Below are positions 45,015 through 57,979 of a DNA stretch of 64,000 nucleotides, piece by piece (the stretch's first letter is position 1; every line of letters begins with the position of its first letter). The stretch spans positions 85,232,001-85,296,000 of the forward strand of contig NC_134108.1 in NCBI RefSeq assembly GCF_040939455.1. Reading direction: 5' to 3'. This stretch comes from Microcebus murinus (lineage: Eukaryota; Chordata; Mammalia; Primates; Cheirogaleidae). Position numbers and translations under genes: made by a program. The notes under the pieces were generated by a model. The model saw nothing but the letters and a program-made list of their open reading frames with translations, was not told the origin of the DNA and made no database searches.

Positions 45015-45150
45015 AGCGCTGTGAACCTGAGTATTTACTTAAAATATATATACTTTAGTTTCCTTATCTGTAAAATAGAATAAAATGAAATAGAATAAAA
45101 CTACCTCAATGAGGTAGTTATATTAAATGTAATGTAATGATTAAATGCAA
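45015..45150 (+). mobile_element. MIR SINE fragment
   Basis: 'gctgtgaacctgagtattta' and 'ctttagtttccttatctgta' + 'aaatagaa' match MIR (gctgtgtgaccttgggcaag / cctcagtttcctcatctgta). The body degenerates into AATAAAAT units. Confidence 0.7.
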
Positions 45151-45221
45151 TAGTAATGATTAAAGTCAAGGCTTTAGAATATTATCTGCTCTGGAATATT
45201 ACCTCTGTGACTGTGTCTTCA

Positions 45222-45437
45222 TCCACTTTTTGTGGCTATAACAGAATATTTGAGACTGGGTAAGTATATAAAAGAAAGATGCTTATTTAGCTCATAATTC
45301 TGGAGGCTGGGAAGTCTAAGATCAGGATGCTACATGTGGTGAGGGCCTCGTGTTGCTTCACAGTTGATGGAAGAGAGAAAGGACAAGGGGGCATGTGTGA
45401 ACAAGAGACAGACAAAAGAGGCTAAGCTGTTTTATGA
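45222..45437 (-). mobile_element. MaLR (THE1/MST-like) LTR, left half, antisense
   Basis: 'tttgtggctataacagaata' + 'tttgagactgggtaagtata', 'tggtgagggcctcgtgttgc' and 'cttcacagttgatggaagag' are the antisense 3' half of a MaLR LTR. It is interrupted by an L1 and resumes at 45,873. Confidence 0.85.
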
Positions 45438-45655
45438 AAACCCATTCTACATCAACCAACCTTTCTCATTTACCCCTGAACATATCTTTTTTCACATCTG
45501 ATAACAGCCATTCTACCTCCATGAGATCAATTCTTTTATTAATAGCTCCCACATAAGAGTGAGGACATGTGGTATTTGCCTTTCTGTGCTTGGTTTATTT
45601 CACTTAACATAATAAGCTCCAGCTCTATGTTACCACAGATGACAGGATTTCATTC
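45438..45655 (-). mobile_element. L1 3' region, inverted segment of a twin-primed insertion
   Basis: 'tcaaccaacctttctcattt', 'ctacctccatgagatcaatt', 'gtgaggacatgtggtatttg' and 'tttcacttaacataataagc' are antisense L1 sequence from the ORF2 end into the 3' UTR. The next segment (45,656 on) is sense, and joins at about the matching L1 position. Confidence 0.85.
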
Positions 45656-45872
45656 ATCTAATGTTCAATAGCAGAGTAGGGTGGCTATATAACAACTATG
45701 TATTTTATATTTCAAAATAGCTAGAGGAGAGGCCTTCAAATGTTCCAACACATAGAAATGATAAATACACAATACCTAAATACTCTGACTTGATCATTAC
45801 ACATCCTATACATGTAAAAAAATACAGGTACGCCAAAATATGTATAAATATTATCTATCAATGAAAAAAACC
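45656..45872 (+). mobile_element. L1 3' UTR end, sense segment of the same insertion
   Basis: 'atgttcaatagcagagtagg', 'atatttcaaaatagctagag', 'cttgatcattacacatccta' and the terminal 'attatctatcaatgaaaaaa' are the L1 3' UTR up to its A-tail. With the inverted piece it forms one insertion. Confidence 0.85.
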
Positions 45873-46060
45873 CGCTCTCACCAGTACTAATAGATTTTCA
45901 TAAGAACTAACCCAGACTCATGCAAGAAAGATATTAATCAATTTTAATGACCTAATCACCTCTGAAAAGGATCCACCTCTCAATACTGTTACATTGGCAA
46001 CTGAATTTCAACATGAGTTTAGGTGGGGATAAACTACATCCACATAATAGCAGACTATTA
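45873..46060 (-). mobile_element. MaLR LTR, right half, antisense
   Basis: 'gctctcaccagtactaatag', 'tgacctaatcacctctgaaa', 'aaggatccacctctcaatac' and 'ttcaacatgagtttaggtgg' complete the LTR started at 45,222. Confidence 0.85.
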
Positions 46061-48305
46061 GGTGTTTATTAAAGATTCTAAAAAGAGTATGAGCATGACT
46101 TTCCAAAACTCACATTTGCATCAAATTTAGTAACTTTATATTTTCAGTAAAGATGTTTCACATGGGATGAACTTTTTCTAATAAAAATTATTAAGTGAGC
46201 CTTTCTTAACTTTATCCCTGTTTTGCTGAAGTTACATTTTTCTTTGAAATATGCATAAAACTTGATGTGCAAACATTTTTGATATAAAGTTGTAGAGAAA
46301 AGTAAATTTTTAAGAGTATCATACAAACACATGTACACATTAAAAAAGGCTAAAGGGAAACAAATGGTTGTTAAGATATCTAATCCTAGGAAGTGTGATT
46401 ACAATTTTTTACTAATTTATTATTTGTATTTTCTACAATAAAAAAATCATGATAAAGAATTTTCTATGTGTAAAAATGAAACACTTATAATCATAAAAAC
46501 ACTTCAATCATACTGTACTTCTAAAACTAAAAAAATCTGGATTGTATGTTAACATGACCAATTAAAAATACTTAGTCTTTTATTTTTCTTCCATTAAATT
46601 GGCCATTTCAACTTAAATACCTGAATGGCCATTTGACTAGATTTCAAAAATAGTAGATATTTTGGAAGTCTTTTAAAGGTGAAAAAAATTGTACAGATGA
46701 ATAGAATATGTTATCCTTAAATCAACCACTGAAAACAGGCCAAATCATTTCTAGTTTGCAGTTATAAAATGGCACTAAGCAGTCTGCTTTTGACCTATTT
46801 CCACTGGGTCACATCCTTTATAGCACTGCATTCCTGGACACAGACACATACATGCTCTTTTGAAGGCTGAGTTAGCGCATTAATCTACATAGTCATTTGT
46901 CTAAAGATAGGTCACCATTGTTCAGGCTACTGGTGTTAGTTGGCCACAGTTATGTACAAACCAATTTTCTTTTGGCAAGTCACAGTTTTATCTCTCTCAA
47001 TGCTGTGATGCATGTGTAATTTTTATCATGGTTTGTTGCCTTGAAATTGTTTTTCATCTTATGTAAATTTGCAAAGTCTATATATGATTGGTGTTCACAG
47101 TTGAAAGAACATAAATTGTTCCCATTTTACACTGGTGATATATGAGTATTTTTTCCTAAGTTCTTTGGGTAAAAAAGGCAGTAAAAGACTGAAAATCAAA
47201 TAATAGTAATTTATCTGTTTTTAGCAGTGACTGTTACTCTGGTCTAAAATACCCATTCCATTTTGTGTTCTTTTGCCACATAAAAACCAGTATTCATTAG
47301 GTCAAATAATATTTAGCATATTCTACATTTTTATCACATTTTACAAGTTTTCTAGCAGGTAGGTGTAAATTTTTAAACACATACATTTAACAGAACCTCA
47401 CATAATCACTCTAATTCAGTAAAAGTAAGGCTGACTTTATAAGAAACCAAAATTATAGATCATTTTAAAGAAATATCTTTAGAGAAAAATGTTTTAGCAT
47501 ACAGTTTTGTATCAGAATGTGGACTACATTGTAGTAGCGTCTACTTTATCTGACATACCTATAGCATATCACATTGTTGAAGGATTTTACTACAACAGAA
47601 ACAGAATTAGTTCAATCTTATCAATAAAAATGTTTTAGAATCATCATATGGTCTGTTATTCCTTACTCTTTCAGTTCTTTATTCACACCCTGTAGGGTAC
47701 ATAGGGATGTTTCTAGAATTTTTGTATCAGTGATATCCCATACCTATGTGTTATCATGCATGCCTTGCCTTGGCTAATATAGTCATTTTTGATGTTTACT
47801 TGTTTGATTGGGTTATGATACAGACAGATAGAATATTTTTAGAAAATACACATTATCATTTTCAAATATGTTTTTGAACACTTTGCATAGAAAGAGGGAA
47901 GCAGATTTGATAGCTTTAACAAGTATGTTAGTGTTTTAATGCATATATATAAACAATTTATGCCAAGCCCATGCATATTTAAATTTTAAGTAATTAGCTT
48001 ATCTATATTCTTACAACGCTAATTTGATTTATCATAAAGATAAAATTGCGGAAATCTGATTGAAGACAAAATTGGTGTAATAATAATGATGAACATAAAA
48101 TAATGCATAATGCCTGGATAATATTAAATATATTTCATATATAAGTATATAAATGTTTTCACAGAAAATATGTATATTATATATATACATATGTACAGTG
48201 TGTGTGCATATTTAGAGGAGAGAGAGAGAGAAGGGGCCCACAAAAAATAACATGCCTCTGCTAAACACATGTAGACCTTATGATAAAGGACACTATATTT
48301 AGTAT
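46061..48305. other. AT-rich DNA, nothing recognised
   Basis: No element is recognised in 2.2 kb. A short GA run lies at about 48,220-48,232. Confidence 0.4.
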
Positions 48306-48309
48306 ATTA

Positions 48310-48759
48310 CCGTGTTTCCCCGAAAATAAGACAGTCTTATATTTGTTTTTCCTCAAGAAGACACCCTAGGGCTTATTTTCAGGGGATATGTTATTTTTTT
48401 TTTTTAAGTACAGTACAACAATCTACATTTATTCAAATATAGTGAAGTCATCTTCTTCTGGAATATCATCATAACTCTCCAAACCCCAAATTCCATCCTG
48501 AATTTCTTGTGACTCTATTTCCTTTAGAACCATTGGCCCCAGTCTCTCATGTCAAACAATAGAACTGTCATGGGGCAGATGAGAAGGGCTGTTCATCTTC
48601 TTTACTGCTCAAAGACAAATTGCGTGGATTGTGCAGATATGCTGTGTACCCACGCCCATCACTAGGTCTTATTTTCGGGATAAGGCTTATATTGTGCAAA
48701 TGCTTAGAAATTTTGCTAGGGCTTATTTTATGGGTAGGTCTTATTTTCTGTGAAATACG
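48310..48759 (-). mobile_element. TA-flanked Tc1/mariner-like non-autonomous DNA element, copy 2
   Basis: It has the same termini (left CCGTGTTTCCCCGAAAATAAG; right end 'ttttctgtgaaatacg'), TA on both sides (48,308-48,309; 48,760-48,761) and collinear interior sequence throughout as the copy at 12,732. The right end is more decayed. The shared frame on the minus strand has a stop and a frame break. Both copies lie in the same orientation. Confidence 0.88.
48430..48700 (-). pseudogene. Possible transposase C-terminal remnant (copy 2)
   Basis: Read on the minus strand: IRPSDGRGYTAYLHNP, SLSSKEDEQ, then after a frame change ERLGPMVLKEIESQEIQDGI followed by WGLESYDDIPEEDDFTIFE and a stop. The acidic tail differs from copy 1 only by conservative changes (V to I, L to F). 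One in-frame stop occurs just before the ERLG segment. Function is unknown. See copy 1. Confidence 0.45.
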
Positions 48760-48844
48760 TATAACTTGCCTCTTTTGTGTACATTCCCACCCTTGTGCTT
48801 GGGCTATTGTGGTTAGGTCCATCCTGTACACTGTGTACAAATGA

Positions 48845-50230
48845 TCATACTGAACCCATGTCCCATTTTCCCCTACACCAGTACTTTAATCTAAGGTCGT
48901 GTAAACACTAAGGAATACCATCTAGCCAAGCTTGGTATCAATAATACAGTCCATCTGCCCATAGATATCCTTGCCTGGTATCATAGAGCCTATTCACCAT
49001 AATTTGCCCTGTTGCTCTCAAGTAAATGCGGGCCATTATTGCAGGAAGACACTGGACTGGTAGCTAAGCATCACTTTCATCCACAAACATAGTAAACTGT
49101 CTTTATATTGAAACCCCAAGTACCCAAAGGTGCACCATTGACCAGTATCTCCTTTAGACCACAGGAACTGTGGCTTCTGCTGCTGTATCTCTCAGTATGC
49201 CTGGTTCTCATGCTCTGTCTACCACAGCAGTACCTACCTCCTAATCTCTGCCCAGAAGAGCCTGAACTGAAGAGACATGGGGTTTTGTTTCTTTATACAT
49301 TAATCTGCGACTTGCTTTGACCTTATTCTTTTGCTCTTTTATTTACTTGCTTATTTTTCTGTTTTGTCTTTTTCGATGATAAATATTCACTTTCCTCTGA
49401 AGAGGCTTGCAATATGATAACATATGCTTTTCATCATTAGGTTTGTTCAGGCATGATGATACTACTCAGCACCTAGGGAGTAATTTCAACTTCAGAGCAC
49501 TTTACAAACATTAAGTACTGATAACCAACCAACTGTGATCCAAGAAGGTGCATAGCCAAAAATAAGTAGATACTCCATCATTTCTAGTATATGCACCTGT
49601 CATTTCAAAGCTTCTTTAACATAAAAGAAAATGTCTAATCACTGAGACATAATTAATCTTATTTGTGCTGATTTTGCTTTATTTTATTCTTTTCTGTGCT
49701 TTAATGGGGCAATGTTTTTTACTGACGTTAAACTGCTGCTGCAAGGAAGCGCTCAGTAGCATTGGTCCTGACTACTTTAATAATATGTTCCATAGAGTGA
49801 CACACATGCTGTGGCTACTCTTACTTCTTATGACAGTGTAGAGGAGCAGATGACGCATAAGTATAAATTGTCCACCTGAAAAAATCATGAAATAATCTTT
49901 CTCAAATAATTAACAGCATACTAGTGTGATTATGAAGAGCAAGTTGATCTTAAATAAGAAATATTTTTATTGTGATAATTATTTAGACTGGCATGTTAAA
50001 ACTTCAATTTATAGTACATATGGTAAATTATTACAAATTGCTTTTATAAACATATAGTAAATTACTTATATTTAAGGAAATAATTACTCTTACTCTTTTT
50101 GCATTGCCTTTTGACTTTTTCTTAAGTATGTACTATCTATATCGCTTCCAGTTTTTCAGAGGGTGTGCATTAGAAACAAAATTTTGAAAATTTAACTACT
50201 TAATTAAGATAGAGGCAGACAGAGAAACTA
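48845..50230. other. Unassigned DNA
   Basis: The first 480 bp (to about 49,320) have near-balanced composition and a small ORF (49,108-49,320) without a domain. Nothing is recognised in the rest. Confidence 0.4.
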
Positions 50231-50231
50231 C

Positions 50232-50745
50232 ATTAATGTTCTATGATTGTTTTTACAAATTGCCACAAACTTAATGGCTTAAAACAGCACAAGTTCCTTA
50301 TTTTGCAGTTCTATAGCTCAGAAGTCCAAAATGGGTCCCACTGGGCTAATCACAATGTTGTCAGGGCTGCATTCTTCCTGGAGCCTCTAAGAAATAATCT
50401 GTTTTCTTGCCTTTTCCAGCTTCTAGAAGCTGACCCCATTCCTAAGCTCATGGCCCTCTATCTTCATCTTTTTGCCAACAACAGTTTGATAGAGTTTTCA
50501 CATTGTATCACTCTGATCTCTTTTCTGCCTTTTATTTCCATTTTTAAAGACCCTGTCAATTACATTGACGTCATCCAGATAATCCAGGATAACATGCCTA
50601 TTTTATAGTCAGCTGATTAGAACTTTAATTCTATCTGCAACCTTAATTCCCCTTTGCTGTGTATATTCATGTTTAGTCACATGTTCTGAGGATTAAGGTA
50701 TAGCTATCTTTTGAGGTGATTATTCTGACTACTGTAGAGACATAT
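50232..50745 (-). mobile_element. MLT1-like MaLR LTR, antisense
   Basis: 'acaaattgccacaaacttaa' + 'tggcttaaaacagcac', 'cagaagtccaaaatgggtcc' + 'cactgggctaa', 'cttgccttttccagcttcta', 'tccagataatccaggataac' and 'tctgcaaccttaattcccct' follow the antisense MLT1 LTR over its full length. The 121-codon ORF (50,243-50,608) is a chance frame across it. Confidence 0.88.
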
Positions 50746-50854
50746 TATAAAATATTTTCCCTGAATGAAATTCAGGGATACTTGGAACTCCAATTAGCAT
50801 ATATTTTTCATAGATGATCTCCTTGCATTTTGTTCACAACACAAACCTGTTTTT

Positions 50855-51593
<739 letters not shown>

Positions 51594-51892
51594 CACAAAC
51601 CTGTTTTTAAGGAAATAAGACTACTTTTAATTCAAATATTTCAGAAGTTTTCTACATATGCTTATTTCCAGAGACTGAATGACAAAATGCTTACCATCAT
51701 TAAGTATTATTTTCCTTAATCGTTTTATACTGTAGTTTGAAAAAAGCATGTTATTTAACTTTTGAAACAGCTTTTATTTATAATTATTAATAAATTGTTA
51801 TTTTTATATATATTAGCCTTTAATTGACTTTTAAAATTTAGTCAGAGTATGTGTATTTGTTCTTAGGCTTGTTTTTTGTTTGTTTGTTTGAA

Positions 51893-52265
51893 TCATACGA
51901 TGGTTTGAATTCCCCCCTCCAAAAAAAAAAAACTGATGATGAAATTTAATTGCTGTTTTGATGGTTTTGGGAGAAGGGACCTTAAAGAGATGTTTGGGTC
52001 ATGAGGATTTGGCCCTTGTGAATGGACTAATGCCATTATTGCTATTGCAGGAGTAAGTTTGGCCCCTCTTGCTGTCTCTCCCTTTGCTCTTCCACCATAT
52101 CATGGCTTCTGCCATGTTATGATGCAGCAAAAAGGCCCTCACCAGATATTGGCCCCTCAATCTTGGACTTCTCAGTTCTGGAATTGTAAGCCAATACATT
52201 TCTGTTCATTATAAATTACCCAGTTTGTGGCATTCTGTTACAACATCACAAAACAAACTAAGACA
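51893..52265 (+). mobile_element. MaLR (THE1/MST-like) solo LTR, sense
   Basis: 'tggtttgaattcccccctcc', 'ggtcatgaggatttggccct', 'ttccaccatatcatggcttc', 'aaaaggccctcaccagatat' and 'gtggcattctgttacaacat' cover a full LTR. No internal MaLR sequence follows, so it is a solo LTR. The minus-strand ORF 51,999-52,199 is meaningless. Confidence 0.9.
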
Positions 52266-52839
52266 AATAACTATGTTTTATGTGTCCTTATTTGATCAAT
52301 TCATTCATAACATGCTATGCTGAAAGCATTTATATCTTAATTTGAAGGGCAATGCAGTGTATCAAAAAACTAAGGATTTACTTTAGTCAAACGATCTAAT
52401 TATGTTCTGATGAAATTCCCATTCTGCTGAGACATGAATCAGCTCATCTATTCCTTGTAATAGACACATTGTATTTCACCTTAAAATATTTATGGAGGAG
52501 GAGGTGGAGGATGAGGTAACAGTGTAGCCATTGCTTAAGAAAATTTTATTTTAGTAATTGGCTACAGTAAAAAATGCCAACTACACTTCTTCCCCAACTC
52601 TTTATTTTTCTTAGTGTCTCCATATATATTAGCCACTTGTCTCAAGAGTATCAAAGATGTAAAATAGTTAGAAAATATAAATACTAAAAAGTTAGAAAGT
52701 ATAATAAAATGGAATATATTTACAACAGTTTCAAATTACATAAAATAAAAAAGGAAAATATATTAAACAAGAAATGAGCCATAACCAGATTAAACAAATA
52801 TAAAATTTTGTAAAGTATATAATGAAGAAGTATTTGAAT
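52266..52839. other. Unassigned AT-rich DNA
   Basis: Nothing recognised. Confidence 0.4.
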
Positions 52840-53130
52840 GGAGATTATTCATATATTTATCATACATTATATATAACATAATTTATAGAATATTTTATAT
52901 CACATATATTATAAATATGTTATATAATATATAATGTATATACATTATATACATATTCATATATTTACATATTTGTTATATAATATATACATGTTATATA
53001 TTATGTTATATCATATATAAATATACTTACATAAATAATATAAATATACATATTTGTATTAACATATACATATGTTATAAAATAGATAACATGTATAACA
53101 TATTGATATATTATTCATATAATAATTTTA
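52840..53130. repeat. AT-rich ATATA/TTATATA low-complexity block
   Basis: About 290 bp built from 'ttatataatatat', 'acatattcatatat' and 'atacatatgttata' units with very little G or C. Many units are self-complementary. Confidence 0.9.
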
Positions 53131-54450
53131 GTACTATAAATAAGATACATACTTTCAGATATTTTTATAGCACACTGAAATTATAAATAAAATCTTAAAG
53201 GACTTTTTAGTAATTGAAAATAACTTCTAAATAGTATTTAGAATTATAAACAGAAATAAATAGTTTAAAAATGTTAAAAATTGTGGTATATTATCCTTTT
53301 TGCCTTTTTAAGGGTGGTATACTCTACAAAGCTTAAAATGTTTGATACTTTTTCAAATATGAAAAATGCAAAATATAAAATTATTGCAACCAATTGAGAG
53401 ATTAGAAACAGTAAAAATAAGAACATATAGCCTTATAGTATAGAGATAAGACATAATTATTCAATTTATATTCATGTAACAACTATATGAAAAATAGTGT
53501 TTATTTCTCAACATTTAAAAATTAAATTTAAGAAAGTGAAATTTCAAATGTACATGCAAAAGAATAAAGAAAAATAAATTTTTGATGAGCAGCTAAGATG
53601 TCTGAAACTTCTCAAATTCTCTATGAAGTATTAAAACAGGAGGTGAAAACAGAATAGGCAGATATAATTCACTATATAAAAATACAACATTTACCACTAA
53701 AAAGGTAGCAGTAAGCAAAATTAAAATTAATAGATTCCTAGCAGTTAGTGTTTAAAATAGGAATGTGTACATGTTTTTATAATGTTTTATAGAAAACAGT
53801 TTTCTAAACATGTCATGAAAATATAATAAAAGGAAAAATGTGTTAAATGCAACTATGTGGAAATACTGAACATCTCATTTGGAGAAATATGTAATTATGA
53901 CACAGAACTTTAACAATCATTTAAAAAATGCTGTATTTATTTAAATTTGGCACAAGATGAAAAGATTCTAAAAGCTTTAAAATTTCCCTGAAAAATATAG
54001 AGAGCTAAAGCTTTACTAATAAATAATTGTGTTCAATTTTTTTTAAAGCTTCTTTTTTTTCTTCCTCCCATGAAAATTAGAAAAAATTTGAAGGAACTGA
54101 CAAACCCAAACTTCATTCTGAGAGTAATCTGTTGGAGAAAAAAACGGAACAAAAACAAAAACAGAAAAGAAAAAACTATTCTCATGTATTGTTGTTGGTG
54201 GTATAAATTACAAAACTTCCCTGGAAGGCATTTTCACAATGAGTAACAACATATAGCAGTACATTTTTTTTAATATACTAATTACTCTTCAAGTAAATGA
54301 CTCAAAAACAATTATATAATTACTAAATAATATGACACAGCTTTAAGAAAATTGTCTACAGAAGGTACAAATATGAGGTAACCTAATGTTCATTTTTCCA
54401 TTTAGGGAAACTGGTTAGTCATCTTTGAATGTAATTCAGACTTAAAATGA
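53131..54450. other. AT-rich DNA, nothing recognised
   Basis: Very A-rich. No ORF or repeat is assigned. Confidence 0.4.
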
Positions 54451-54454
54451 TTAT

Positions 54455-54520
54455 ATATGTATGTATACATATATATGCATATACACACACACACATATAT
54501 ATACACACACACACACACTG
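54455..54520. repeat. Compound (TA)n(CA)n microsatellite
   Basis: 'gtatgtatacatatatatgc', then CA and TA runs, ending in a pure (CA)n. Confidence 0.9.
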
Positions 54521-54929
54521 AGTTGGAAAAGTATCACAAACTAGTTAAATTTTAAAAGCCAGATAAAAAGAATATATATATCATAATTCTATGGATTGAC
54601 ATGCATACAGAAACTACAAATACCCATTAAATATAACAAAAGATTCAACCTCTGTGATAATCATTTAATTGGCAAATTAAAACAATAATAACATAGAATT
54701 TTCTCTCTTATACACTAGAAAGATTGACAGGATACCCATTTTATTCCACAGAGTGTGATACCATGAACTATCACTCAAATTGCTAATGGATAAATAATTG
54801 AAAACTATTTCTAGTGGCTAATTTGATAATTTACATTGAAGTTTTTGAAATGTGATTGCTTTTTGACCTGGGTAAATTATTTCTTGACTTTGATTCTAAA
54901 AAAATATTGATGCACAATTTTTCATCATT

Positions 54930-55757
54930 AAAGGCTTTTGAGCATTTTAAAAACATATGAAAAAATGTTCAACATCACTAATTGGGGAAATGGGCATTAA
55001 AACCACAGTGAGATACCACTTTGCCCTGTTAGAATGGCCATTGTTAGTATGTCAAAAAATAATAGATGTTGGTGAGGATGTAGTGAAAAGGGAACACTTA
55101 TGCACTGTGATTGGAATGTAAATTAGTACAACCTCTGTGGAAAGCAGTGTGGATATTCCTCAAAGAGCTAAAAGTAGACTTACTGTTTGATCCAACAATA
55201 CCCCTACTGGGTGTCTACCCAAAGGAAAACAGTCATATATCAAATAGACACCTGCACCCAAATGTTTATTGCAGCACAATTCACAATTGCAAAAATATGG
55301 AATCAACTTAAGTACCCACCAACTTATGAGTAGATAAAGAAAATTATGCACACACACACACACACACACACCATGAGTACTACTCAGCCATAAAAAGGAA
55401 TGAAATAATGTCTTTTGCAGCAATTTGGGTGGAAATGGAAACCATTATCCTAAATGAAGTATCTCAGGAATGAATGGAAAAACAAATGCTGCCTATTCTC
55501 ATGTATAAGTAGGAGCTAAACAGTGGGTATATATGGTCATAAAGTGGTGTCATGGACATTGAAAACAAGGAATGGGGAAAGCTGGGAGGGGGCGTGGGGG
55601 CTAAAATATTACTTATCAGATACAATGTACATTATTCTGGTGACAGGTACACTAACAGCCCTGGCTTCATCATACGATTCATCCATGTAACAAAAAACAG
55701 TTGTACCCCCTAAATCTATTGAAACGTAAAAAATGTAAATCAGAAAAAAAGATTTTT
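54930..55757 (+). mobile_element. L1 3' end (ORF2 C-terminus and 3' UTR), sense
   Basis: The ORF2 end is readable: [11 protein letters not shown]...[12 protein letters not shown] sequence in the 66-codon open frame at 55,111-55,311 ([20 protein letters not shown], then [15 protein letters not shown]). The 3' UTR follows ('gctaaacagtgggtatatat', 'aagctgggagggggcg') and the strepsirrhine-style end 'gttgtaccccctaaatctat' + 'tgaaacgtaaaa'. A (CA)n at 55,349-55,371 interrupts the coding part. It is a 5'-truncated insertion with no clear TSD found. Confidence 0.9.
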
Positions 55758-55877
55758 TGAATACAGTCTTGTTTATAAAAACTTCTGGAGACATCCTAAA
55801 TTATTAAATTAGAAATTACAAAGTCCCTTAGTAATTGAGGCACTCACAGATTTAATATTATGCTTACTCAGCACACT

Positions 55878-55987
55878 TACTTTAATATCTTTGGGATAAA
55901 ACCATTTTCTCATTCTCTCTAACTGTAGTACCCTTTCAGATATCTAATACTACTGTTGCTAAAAATAAAAGGGACTTCTTTCATTAA
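55878..55987 (+). repeat. Duplicated ~110-bp segment, copy 1
   Basis: 'aaaaccattttctcattctc', 'tctaactgtag', 'ttcagatatctaata' and 'ctgttgctaaaaataaaagg' + 'gacttctttcatta' recur in the same order at 57,856-57,979. This copy lacks about 10 bp ('agaaaggtag') present in the other. Confidence 0.9.
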
Positions 55988-56249
55988 GGTAATTTTTAAA
56001 GGAATATTTAATAAATTTGAAAATGCTTTCGTTATTATAGTGCTAAGTTAAAAACCAGTATACAAAAGCATATGATAATGATATAAAATAATGTGTAAAA
56101 AACTTATATGTCTAAAATTATTTATTATTTCTGACTTATGAGTGATTTTAATTTTCTTAGAATTGGATGTTTCAGTTTTTTACAATAAGCATGTATTTTA
56201 CTACAATTTAAGACAAATTAAAATAACACTATTCCTCATTTGGATAAGG

Positions 56250-56425
56250 CTTTAAGTTTTACAAAATAATTGAAAAATTATGAACTAATTTAATTCTTAA
56301 AACCTTTACATTAGAAATTATCTCGTTTTTATAGATGAGATAATAAAATTTGGATTGTTGAAATTACCTCCTTATTTTCACACAGTCTGTAAGTGGTAGA
56401 AAAACTTAAATCCTAGAAATTCATA
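56250..56425 (-). mobile_element. MIR SINE fragment, antisense
   Basis: 'ttaattcttaaaacctttac', 'tttttatagatgagataata' and 'cacagtctgtaagtggtaga' follow the antisense MIR order. Confidence 0.6.
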
Positions 56426-56782
56426 TGGACAAAGGTTAGACATTAATATAGACAATTAAGACTTTTGATTTAAGTAATAAGTATTTAGAATGACATTTCA
56501 ACAATTTATTTTAATAATTCTCTGAAATAAAATATCATTATATAAAAGCATAATAAAAGCGTGAGTGTTTTATTGTGAATCTTTGCACTCTTCACTAAAC
56601 CTTACTATTCTTCACTCACCTTGCTATTTCTATATCAATTTCTTATTTTCACCTGGGTAGTCAATATAAGTTTTTCTCTTCCACCTAGTCAATTTTTATG
56701 AAAGCAGGCTTAGGGCCTAGAACCCTGTCTCCAGTCATACAATGCTCTGCATCCTTTGGTTTTAGGCATACAATAAGAGGGA

Positions 56783-57137
56783 CAACTGACAGTATAATAG
56801 TGTTTTCCAGGGGCTGAGGGGATTCGTAAATGGGGAGATCTTGGTCAAAGGATAAGAAGTTTCAGTTAAGTGAGGTAATTAAGTTCTAGAGATCTAATGT
56901 ACATCAATGTGAATATAGTTAACTATATTGTGAACTTAAAATTTCCTTACAGGATAGATCTGAAGCGTTCTGAACACACACACACACAAAAGTTAACTAT
57001 GCAAGGTGAATAATATGTTAATTATCTTGATTGTGTCAATTATTCCACAATGTACATGTATATGAAAACATCAAGACATATACCTTAAATATATGCGATT
57101 TTTATTTGTCAATCACACCTCAATAAAGATGTTGAAA
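56783..57137 (+). mobile_element. L1 3' UTR end, sense
   Basis: 'gtgttttccaggggctgagg', 'gatcttggtcaaaggataag', 'gtgaatatagttaactatat', 'gttaattatcttgattgtgt' and 'ttttatttgtcaatcacacc' + 'tcaataaag' are an L1M 3' UTR to its A-tail. Confidence 0.88.
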
Positions 57138-57399
57138 AAATACCTCTTTGATAACAAGCACTACTAAACATACATATACCTTATTTTTCAGTTAAATTCT
57201 ACATTGTGTCCATTTATTGAGTGACTCAGTTAAGGTTGTTGATTTTATTAAATAAAGAGGTTCCATTACATAAATCTTTTGATTCAGTGTCATCTTCCAT
57301 TATTGATGCTATTTCATCATGCATAGATCATATTCAGGTACCCTTGGCAAAACATTCACCTTCCTATGTAACCTTACACTTAAGAATCTGATATCTCTT

Positions 57400-57850
57400 C
57401 ATATTTGTTCCTTACTTGTAAGACCAGTGAGACATCCTTTACACACAGTTTACTGCAAGTCATTTATGACCCTAAACAATGCTGTCTTTTTATTCTTCAT
57501 TCTCTCTTTATTATTTTTATTTTCATTCAGAACTGTGTTATTTCAGCAAAGTTTTCTTACCTCTTCTTCTTCATAATGTCTAACTGTGCATACTACCCAA
57601 ATAGCTTCCCTCACCCTTCTCTTTCTTCATTATTTACCTTGGAATATCCTGCATATTTTATAACTTTGACTATGATTTTTATGGTGTCTGAGAGTTGATA
57701 CTATAGCCTAACTGCATCTCCTATACGCGTTTTACTATTGCATTTCCAAATACCCGGAAACTGTTTCCAGTTGAATATTCTATTGATGCTTCAAACTCAG
57801 TGTATCAGGATTCAATGACTGACATAATCTTATCTTAAAACACTTCTTCT
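57400..57850 (+). mobile_element. Probable L2-derived sequence
   Basis: The pyrimidine-rich block with 'gatgcttcaaactcagtgta' resembles an L2 segment (cctcaaactcaacatgtcca). The ORFs 57,319-57,576 and 57,405-57,698 have no domain. Confidence 0.35.
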
Positions 57851-57855
57851 TTTTG

Positions 57856-57979
57856 ACTTTAATATTTTTTGGGGGGGTAAAACCATTTTCTCATTCTCTC
57901 TAACTGTAGAGAAAGGTAGTACCCTTTTCAGATATCTAATATTACTGTTGCTAAAAATAAAAGGGACTTCTTTCATTAA
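57856..57979 (+). repeat. Duplicated ~110-bp segment, copy 2
   Basis: The partner of 55,878-55,987. It has a longer G-run ('ttttttgggggggt') and 'agaaaggtag' inserted after 'aactgtag'. Outside these limits the flanks of the two copies no longer match. Confidence 0.9.

Noticed and set aside
49108..49320. Possible exon or processed pseudogene in a balanced-composition stretch
   Set aside because: The ORF has no recognised similarity, and no splice sites, poly(A) tail or target duplication were found.
50243..50608. 121-codon ORF on the plus strand
   Set aside because: It falls entirely inside an antisense MLT1-like LTR.
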